The translations under genes and the position numbers were made by a program. 10,324 bases of DNA. It comes from Chloroflexota bacterium (lineage in GTDB: Bacteria; Chloroflexota; Anaerolineae; B4-G1). The stretch is taken from contig QMOC01000037.1 of NCBI GenBank assembly GCA_003648085.1, forward strand, positions 1 to 10,324. The letters are read 5' to 3'. Under the pieces are notes generated by a model. It did not search any database. It was given only the letters and a program-made list of their open reading frames with translations, and was not told the DNA's origin. How positions within the stretch are numbered: the first letter of the stretch is position 1; the number at the start of each line of letters is the position of its first letter. This document shows positions 5,744 to 10,324 of the stretch, piece after piece.

Positions 5744-8053
5744 GTGAACGACCTGCGCGAGTCACACCCGACCGAGCGAGCCTGGTTCATCCCCGGAAGG
5801 CCAGGCGCACCTGGCGGACCGTTGGCCCGCTACCGCCCCACTCAGCCGGTCGGGGCGGTGGGGGCATACGTGCAGAGCCTCACTCGGCCCGGCGACTTGG
5901 TGGTAGACCTGTTCTGCCAGGGGCCGACGCTCGTGCGGGAGACGGTCGCCGCTGACCGCCGCGCACTGGGCCTGAGCGTCAACCCCCTGCTCCTCGTCAT
6001 CGCTCGCCTGGGCCTGAGCCGCTGCGAACCCGACGCGCTCAACGCCGCCTTCACCCGCCTGGCCGATAGCCCCAAGGGGGACGTGCCTCTGCACCGCTAC
6101 CTGACCTCCCTCTACCGCTCGACCTGCCCGGCCTGCGGCGCGGCGGGCACCGCTGTGTGGTTCGCCTGGGAGCGCGACGAGGGCCGTCCGTTCAGGAAAG
6201 CAGTGCACTGCCCCAGGTGCGAGGAGGTACGGGAGGGGGTGCCGGACGACGAGGATGTCGCATCCGCCCGCCGCATCCTGCCGCGAGGTCTGGCCTACTA
6301 CTACGCGCTCGACCGCGTGGCTCCCCCGGGCCACCCGGCGCGGGAGCGGGCCGCCGAACTGGTCGCGCTCTACACGCCGCGCAACCTCTCCGCATTGATG
6401 GATCTGGCGCTGCGGCTGGAAGGGCTGGAGGCCGACGAGGAGGCCAAGGTCGCACTAACCGGCACACTGCTCGATTGCTTCGATGCCGGCTCCAGCCTCG
6501 ACCCCTACGGAGAGGAGCGACCGCGCCCCCGCACACTGCGCGTCCCCTCCCGCTATGTCGAGCGCAACATCTGGCTGTGCTTTGAAGAGGGGTTCTCGCG
6601 CTTGCTGACCGAAGAGGCGCCGTCTCCTATACCGCAGGCTTCAGATGTCACGGCGCTGGTGAGAGGCGAGGCCCAGGGGTACGCGCTGGTCAGCCGTGCG
6701 ACCCGCGACGCAGGAGAGATCGTCCCGCCCGGCAGCGTCTCTCTCATCTTCGCCGATCCGCCCCGGCCCGATGGGGTCTTCTGGGCGCTCTCGGCGCTGT
6801 GGGCGGGATGGCTATGGGAGTTGCCGGCCGCCCGAGCCATGCGTCCCTTCCTGCGCCGCCGCAGGTTCGATTGGGAGTGGCATTGGCGCGTGCTGCGGAG
6901 AGCGCTGGAGGCCGCCGGCCCGCTGCTCGCCTCCGACGGCTACCTGGTCACGCTCTTCTCCGACCCCGACGACGCGCTGCTGGAATCGGTCTGCCTGGCA
7001 GCCGGCGGCGCGGGCTACACCCTGGAGGGCTGGGGCTACAGCCCCGAGGTTGGCTACCGGCTGGTCTGGCGCTGGGAGCCGCAAGAGGCAAGACGCAAGA
7101 GGCAAGATGCGACGACCGATATGAAGGTACTGGAGCACAAACTAGCGACCGTGACAGGGGAGGCAGCAGTAAGTACCCTCCGGGAGCGTGGGGAGCCGAC
7201 AGGTTGGGCTATGCTGCACGCCGGCGTGTATGCGGGGCTGACCAGGGAGGGAGCGCTGACCGTCGTCGCAGCCCTTCCCGATGACGGCCCACCCCCGCTT
7301 GGCTTCACTGCTCACACCACGCGGCAGGCCATCGAGAAGGCACCGCTGGTGCAAGTGGAAACGGCCGCGCCAGGCGATGAGCCGCTGTGGTGGCTGGCCG
7401 ACCCCTGTGGTGCGCAAGAACCTCTGGCCGACCGGGTCGAAACAACGGTGCTTGAACTACTGAGGCGGCGTACAACGTGGGACGAGGAGGAATTGGTCAA
7501 CGCTATCTACGCCTGCTTCCCCGGCTCACTCACACCCGACCTGGCGCTGGTTCAAGTCTGCATAGACTCGTACAGTGTGCAGGAAGACAGGATACGGCGA
7601 CTGCGTCCCGAAGACGACCCTCAGCGGCGCGCCGCCGAACTCAAGGCGCTGCGTGGTGATCTGGTGAAGTTAGGGAAACGGCTGGGGTTCAGGGTGAGAC
7701 GGCGCGGCAATGGCTGGGACGTGCGCTGGCTGGAGGAAGGACGGGAGGCTTACGTCTTCGCCGTCTCGGCCACGGCGCTCCTGGGGCCTCACCTGCTCGT
7801 CGAACGCACCGCTGATGAGGGGGCGCAGCGTTGCCTTGTCCTGCCCGGCGGGCGGGCACAGTTGGTCGGCCTCAAATTGCAGCGCGACCCGCGCCTGACC
7901 AGTGCCGTCGAAGCGGGCGGATGGCAGTTCATCAAGTTTCGTCATCTGCGCCGTCTGGTCGCCAAGGAGGAACTGGACTGCTACGCTCTCAAGACCGTGC
8001 TGGGCCTCGACCCCATCGTCGAGCAAGAAGTGGCCCAGATCCCACTGTTCTGA
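5744..8053 (+). CDS. Large methyltransferase-like protein with zinc ribbon and novel C-terminal region
   Basis: A protein of about 769 residues. The N-terminal half resembles amino-group DNA methyltransferases of the zinc-ribbon (DUF1156-like) kind. GDLVVDLFCQGPT at 50-62 stands where the SAM-binding DxFxGxG motif belongs. ALGLSVNPLL at 74-83 fits the following strand. A zinc ribbon is formed by C128, C131, C156 and C159. IFADPPRPD at 335-343 stands at the catalytic [DNS]PP[YFW] motif. Both motifs depart from consensus: Q59 replaces the usual Gly, and R341 replaces the aromatic residue. Catalysis on DNA is therefore doubtful, and the protein could be a degenerate or repurposed methylase. A charged linker (about 447-457) encoded by a 7-base tandem repeat leads to roughly 300 residues I do not recognise, ending in DPIVEQEVAQIPLF. 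The start is uncertain. GTG 5744 fits the promoter, while an upstream TTG at 5720 overlaps the -10 box. No ribosome site precedes either. No restriction endonuclease gene is adjacent. Confidence 0.72.
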   Translation: MNDLRESHPTERAWFIPGRPGAPGGPLARYRPTQPVGAVGAYVQSLTRPGDLVVDLFCQGPTLVRETVAADRRALGLSVNPLLLVIARLGLSRCEPDALNAAFTRLADSPKGDVPLHRYLTSLYRSTCPACGAAGTAVWFAWERDEGRPFRKAVHCPRCEEVREGVPDDEDVASARRILPRGLAYYYALDRVAPPGHPARERAAELVALYTPRNLSALMDLALRLEGLEADEEAKVALTGTLLDCFDAGSSLDPYGEERPRPRTLRVPSRYVERNIWLCFEEGFSRLLTEEAPSPIPQASDVTALVRGEAQGYALVSRATRDAGEIVPPGSVSLIFADPPRPDGVFWALSALWAGWLWELPAARAMRPFLRRRRFDWEWHWRVLRRALEAAGPLLASDGYLVTLFSDPDDALLESVCLAAGGAGYTLEGWGYSPEVGYRLVWRWEPQEARRKRQDATTDMKVLEHKLATVTGEAAVSTLRERGEPTGWAMLHAGVYAGLTREGALTVVAALPDDGPPPLGFTAHTTRQAIEKAPLVQVETAAPGDEPLWWLADPCGAQEPLADRVETTVLELLRRRTTWDEEELVNAIYACFPGSLTPDLALVQVCIDSYSVQEDRIRRLRPEDDPQRRAAELKALRGDLVKLGKRLGFRVRRRGNGWDVRWLEEGREAYVFAVSATALLGPHLLVERTADEGAQRCLVLPGGRAQLVGLKLQRDPRLTSAVEAGGWQFIKFRHLRRLVAKEELDCYALKTVLGLDPIVEQEVAQIPLF
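7081..7108 (+). repeat. Four tandem 7-base repeats (GCAAGAN) inside the methyltransferase-like gene
   Basis: The units GCAAGAG, GCAAGAC, GCAAGAG and GCAAGAT lie head to tail, equally readable as two 14-base units differing only in the last base. They encode the Gln/Arg/Lys-rich linker at residues 447-456. Because 7 is not a multiple of 3, gain of one unit would end the protein at the TGA at 7282-7284, and loss of one unit would end it at the TGA at 7122-7124. Either change removes the C-terminal region. Confidence 0.85.
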
Positions 8054-8068
8054 GCAAGGAGTTCACCG

Positions 8069-8599
8069 ATGAGGAAAGCCTACCTCGTGATCCTGATTGT
8101 GCTGGCTATATTGACGCTACTTTCGCTGACGCTCAATGCCACCATCATCCTCAGCCTGATGCGGGCGCGGCAGATTGCCCTGGATACGGTGGCCGACGCC
8201 CGCGCTCTCGTCACCGACATCGGCGACGATACCTTTTCCTACACCCTCGAAGTGAACCAGGAGATTCCCATCGCGACCAGCATCCCCTTCAATGAAGAAG
8301 TCACCGTACCCATCAATACAACTATCCCAATCAACACCACCGTCATCGTGCCCATTGACCTGGGCGTGACTACCTACAACCTAGAGGTGCCCATCCGCAC
8401 CGTCATTCCGGTGGATCTGGAGTTCACCGTGCCGGTCAGCCAGACGGTGAGCATTGCCACCACAGTGCCGCTGGATGTAGATGTGCCGCTAGAGATCGCC
8501 ATCGCCGAGACACCGCTGGTCGGCTATCTGGAGCAACTGGACGCGGCGTTGGCACAGATCGAGGCACGGCTGAGACAGCCCTTTGGCAATGGAGATTGA
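8069..8599 (+). CDS. Small membrane-anchored protein with proline-marked beta repeats
   Basis: A 176-residue protein of unknown function. One hydrophobic segment (about 5-31) with a single upstream Arg-Lys suggests an uncleaved signal anchor with the rest outside the membrane. After a short helical stretch (32-50), residues 60-149 consist of IP/VP-containing strands. Prolines at 67, 81, 95, 108, 122, 134 and 149 are spaced 12-15 residues apart, often with a second proline 6 residues later. The pattern is Ile/Val-Pro-Ile-x-Thr with Thr, Asn and Asp between. This suggests about seven short beta repeats. The C-terminal 28 residues (YLEQLDAALAQIEARL) look like an amphipathic helix. The gene begins 15 bases after the methyltransferase-like gene with AAGGAG as ribosome site, so the two are probably co-transcribed. 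I know of no characterised homologue and assign no function. Confidence 0.85.
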   Translation: MRKAYLVILIVLAILTLLSLTLNATIILSLMRARQIALDTVADARALVTDIGDDTFSYTLEVNQEIPIATSIPFNEEVTVPINTTIPINTTVIVPIDLGVTTYNLEVPIRTVIPVDLEFTVPVSQTVSIATTVPLDVDVPLEIAIAETPLVGYLEQLDAALAQIEARLRQPFGNGD

Positions 8600-8624
8600 C
8601 GGGCAACGTTGGCGGTTGTATAAT
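8596..8624 (+). promoter_or_regulatory. Near-consensus sigma-70 promoter of the oxidoreductase operon
   Basis: TTGACG at 8596-8601 and TATAAT at 8619-8624 are separated by exactly 17 bases, with 11 of 12 consensus positions matched. The -35 box overlaps the TGA stop of the preceding membrane-protein gene. An 8-base palindrome, CAACGTTG (8604-8611), sits in the spacer and could be part of an operator or chance. Transcription should start near 8631, giving a leader of about 40 bases before the ferredoxin subunit. Confidence 0.75.
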
Positions 8625-8672
8625 CCTGGTTGACTTTCAGCCACTTCAGCAACATGAAATACGGAGGACAAT

Positions 8673-8921
8673 ATGGCAAAAGGAATGGTCATCATTGACG
8701 AGGATCGCTGCAAGGGATGCGGTCTATGCGTGACCGTCTGCCCCGTGCACATCCTCCAACTGGCAGAGGACCGGTTCAATGCCAAAGGGTATCGGCCCGT
8801 CGAAGTGACGGACCCGGAAGCGTGTACCGGATGCACGGTGTGCGCTATCATCTGCCCCGATGTGGTTTTCACCGTATATCGGCGCAAGCGGCAGCCCAGA
8901 CGGGCGGCCGCCGTCGCGTAG
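8673..8921 (+). CDS. 2-oxoacid:ferredoxin oxidoreductase, delta (2[4Fe-4S] ferredoxin) subunit
   Basis: An 82-residue ferredoxin-like protein with two complete [4Fe-4S] motifs: C13, C16, C19, C23 (CKGCGLCVTVCP) and C51, C54, C57, C61 (CTGCTVCAIICP). A basic tail (70-77) follows. It opens an operon with the alpha and beta subunits of a 2-oxoacid:ferredoxin oxidoreductase, which identifies it as the delta or VorD/KorD-type subunit. That subunit carries electrons from the TPP and cluster site of the catalytic subunits to soluble ferredoxin. The ribosome site GGAGG lies just upstream of the ATG, and a strong promoter ends about 50 bases before it. The gap to the alpha subunit is 10 bases, so translational coupling is likely. 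Because so many ferredoxins look alike, the assignment to this complex rests on context. Confidence 0.93.
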   Translation: MAKGMVIIDEDRCKGCGLCVTVCPVHILQLAEDRFNAKGYRPVEVTDPEACTGCTVCAIICPDVVFTVYRRKRQPRRAAAVA

Positions 8922-8931
8922 GAGGTAAAAA

Positions 8932-9996
8932 ATGGCAAAAGAACTTCTCGAAGGGAACGCAGCCATCGCCGAGGCCGCCATACGGGCCGGGGTCGAAGCC
9001 TTCTTTGGCTACCCCATCACACCTCAGACGGAGGTGTTGGAGCATTTCTCCAAGCGCCTCCCGGAATTGGGGCGCGTCTTCCTGCAGGCCGAAAGCGAGG
9101 TGGCCTCTATCAATATGGTCTACGGCGCAGCCTGCGCCGGCGCGCGGGTGATGACTTCTTCATCCAGCCCCGGCGTCAGCCTGATGCAGGAGGGGTTCTC
9201 CTACATCGCCTGCTCCGAGGTACCGGCGGTGGTGACGAACATCATGCGCGGTGGGCCGGGCCTGGGCAACGTCCAGCCCGCGCAGAGCGACTACTTCCAG
9301 GCAGTCAAGTCCGCCGGTCACGGCGACTTCCATATGATCGTCCTGGCCCCGGCCAACGTTCAGGAGGCGATCGACCTAATGGTGTTGGCCTTCGACCTGG
9401 CGGAGAAGTACCGCACCATCGTTATGTTCGTCGCCGATGGCTCCATCGGCCAGATGATGGAACCGGCAGAACTGCCGCCAATGCGACCCGTCCGTCCGCC
9501 TGAGGAACGGCCCTCCTGGGCGCTGACCGGCGCTAAGGGACGTGAGCACAACATCATCACCTCCCTCTACCTGGGTGCGGAGAACATGGAGCGGGTCAAC
9601 CTGCGTTTGCAGGCCAAACTGAAGGAGATTGCCGCCAACGAGGTGCGCTGGAAGGAGTACGACACCGAGGACGCCGACCTGCTACTGGTCGCCTTCGGCA
9701 CCGTGGGGCGGGTCTGCCAGACGGTGGTGCGGGAGGGACGAGAGAAAGGGCTGAAGGTCGGGCTCTTGCGCCCCATCACTCTCTGGCCCTTCCCCAGCAC
9801 CCGCCTTGGGGAACTAGCCGAGCAGGTGCGCGGCATGCTGGTCGTAGAGATGAACGCCGGGCAGATGCTTGAGGACGTGCGGCTGGCCGTCGAGGGGAGA
9901 TGCCCGGTGCACTTCTATGGCCGGTTAGGCGGCGTCATCCCCCTGCCCGACGAGATTTTGCCTGAATTAGAGAAGTTGGACGAGGAATGCCATTGA
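8932..9996 (+). CDS. vorB: 2-oxoacid:ferredoxin oxidoreductase alpha subunit (VorB/KorA family)
   Basis: A 354-residue subunit of a TPP-dependent, oxygen-sensitive cytoplasmic oxidoreductase that converts a 2-oxoacid plus CoA to acyl-CoA, CO2 and reduced ferredoxin. The pyrimidine-binding domain (about 8-190) shows [10 protein letters not shown] at 25-34 and [16 protein letters not shown] at 52-67, which contains the conserved glutamates. [14 protein letters not shown] is at 75-88 and [11 protein letters not shown] at 106-116. A second domain (about 240-345) with [10 protein letters not shown] and [12 protein letters not shown] follows. The wording of these blocks is closest to proteins named VorB (3-methyl-2-oxobutanoate dehydrogenase subunit), so branched-chain 2-oxoacids are the likely substrate. 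A 2-oxoglutarate (KorA) role cannot be excluded. The ribosome site TAGGAGGT overlaps the stop codon of the ferredoxin gene. The separate gamma subunit of such enzymes is not seen and would be expected after the beta gene, outside the window. Confidence 0.93.
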   Translation: MAKELLEGNAAIAEAAIRAGVEAFFGYPITPQTEVLEHFSKRLPELGRVFLQAESEVASINMVYGAACAGARVMTSSSSPGVSLMQEGFSYIACSEVPAVVTNIMRGGPGLGNVQPAQSDYFQAVKSAGHGDFHMIVLAPANVQEAIDLMVLAFDLAEKYRTIVMFVADGSIGQMMEPAELPPMRPVRPPEERPSWALTGAKGREHNIITSLYLGAENMERVNLRLQAKLKEIAANEVRWKEYDTEDADLLLVAFGTVGRVCQTVVREGREKGLKVGLLRPITLWPFPSTRLGELAEQVRGMLVVEMNAGQMLEDVRLAVEGRCPVHFYGRLGGVIPLPDEILPELEKLDEECH

Positions 9997-10043
9997 GGGT
10001 TTCAAGTTCCAGGTTCAACCTGTAACCTGGAACCTTGAAACCC
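9997..10043. repeat. Long inverted repeat between the alpha and beta subunit genes
   Basis: The 19 bases at 9997-10015 are the reverse complement of the 20 bases at 10024-10043 except for one extra C, with an 8-base spacer between them. The left arm begins at the first base after the alpha stop codon. The right arm ends 9 bases before the AGGAGG ribosome site of the beta gene. The hairpin would form in the operon mRNA. It has no T-run, so it should not act as a simple terminator. It could be a dispersed repeat, an RNA-processing site, or a device setting subunit ratios. Confidence 0.85.
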
Positions 10044-10064
10044 GAAACCGATAGGAGGAGCGAA

Positions 10065-10324
10065 ATGGCGACCCTTGAAATTCCTGCGGATATGGAACTG
10101 GTCTACAAGTACCCGGAGAGCCTGACCGAGGCCCACACCCACTACTGCCCCGGTTGCACCCACGGCATCATCCACCGCCTCATCGCCGAGGTGATTGACG
10201 AACTGGGGGTGCGGGAGCAGACCATCGGCATTGCCCCGGTGGGGTGCTCGGTGTTGGCTTATTATTACTTCAACATGGACTTCGCCGAGGCGGCCCATGG
10301 CCGCGCCCCGGCGATGGCCACCGG
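10065..10324 (+). CDS. vorA: 2-oxoacid:ferredoxin oxidoreductase beta (TPP-binding) subunit, partial
   Basis: The frame is open from the ATG at 10065 to the window end, giving 86 full codons with no stop; the 3' part is missing. AGGAGG at 10053-10058 supports the start. YCPGCTHG (C28, C31) and [15 protein letters not shown] (C61) are typical of beta subunits of the PFOR/VOR family, in which these cysteines bind the [4Fe-4S] cluster next to [15 protein letters not shown] at 76-87 leads towards the TPP diphosphate-binding GDGD motif, which lies beyond the window. Paired with the alpha subunit upstream, it forms the catalytic core. A branched-chain 2-oxoacid substrate is inferred from the alpha subunit's likeness to VorB. 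Confidence 0.93.
   Translation, partial: MATLEIPADMELVYKYPESLTEAHTHYCPGCTHGIIHRLIAEVIDELGVREQTIGIAPVGCSVLAYYYFNMDFAEAAHGRAPAMAT

Noticed and set aside
6157..6585. Plus-strand frame of 142 codons within the methyltransferase-like gene
   Set aside because: Arg/Gly/Ala-rich out-of-frame product typical of GC-rich coding DNA, whereas the main frame carries the zinc ribbon.
5744..8599. A restriction-modification or phage-defence cassette
   Set aside because: Only the methyltransferase-like half is suggestive, and its catalytic motif is altered. No nuclease, helicase or specificity gene is adjacent, and the next gene is a membrane-anchored repeat protein. Defence is possible but unsupported.
10002..10298. 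98-codon minus-strand frame at the window end
   Set aside because: It is antisense to the beta subunit, whose plus-strand frame has cluster cysteines and a ribosome site, and it starts inside the inverted repeat.

Overview
The window reads as ordinary chromosomal DNA from a GC-rich bacterium. It is most likely a member of the Chloroflexota (Anaerolineae-like) with an anaerobic lifestyle. That placement is an inference from style and content: a Pro/Thr-linker lipoprotein with a DUF3048 domain, a tail-anchored FHA protein, dispersed hairpin repeats of the 'GGACGCAGATGAACGCTGAT' and 'CGTCCGGCTTCAGCCGG' kinds, a 2-oxoacid:ferredoxin oxidoreductase operon, and a complete AmmeMemoRadiSam gene set. 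No rRNA, tRNA, CRISPR array, transposase or phage gene is visible.

Layout. Bases 17-2628 (+) carry three closely spaced genes: an FHA-domain membrane protein, a ROK-family sugar kinase (probably a glucokinase) and the radical SAM enzyme of the AmmeMemoRadiSam system (amrS). A 387-base gene-free gap (2629-3015) follows. It holds a weak hairpin, a 71-base imperfect hairpin built on a 10-base period, an extended -10 promoter, and a tandem pair of 52-base palindromic repeats that would lie in the 5' leader of the next gene. Bases 3016-4413 (+) encode the other two parts of the system, amrB (Memo-like) and amrA (AMMECR1-like). A short hairpin separates them from a convergent lipoprotein gene with a DUF3048 domain (5630-4440, -).

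The divergent interval 5631-5743 holds a promoter for each direction. To the right, a large methyltransferase-like gene probably starts with a GTG close to the transcription start. Both of its recognisable methyltransferase motifs depart from consensus, and a 4 x 7-base tandem repeat lies between its N- and C-terminal parts. A small membrane-anchored protein with about seven 14-residue proline-marked repeats follows 15 bases downstream, probably in the same operon.

A near-consensus sigma-70 promoter whose -35 box overlaps the preceding stop codon then drives a 2-oxoacid:ferredoxin oxidoreductase operon: delta ferredoxin subunit, alpha (VorB/KorA-like) subunit, a long inverted repeat, and the start of the TPP-binding beta subunit, cut by the window end. 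This enzyme would oxidise branched-chain or related 2-oxoacids to acyl-CoA with reduction of ferredoxin. The most open questions are the methyltransferase-like gene with its membrane-protein partner, and the biochemical role of the AmmeMemoRadiSam trio.
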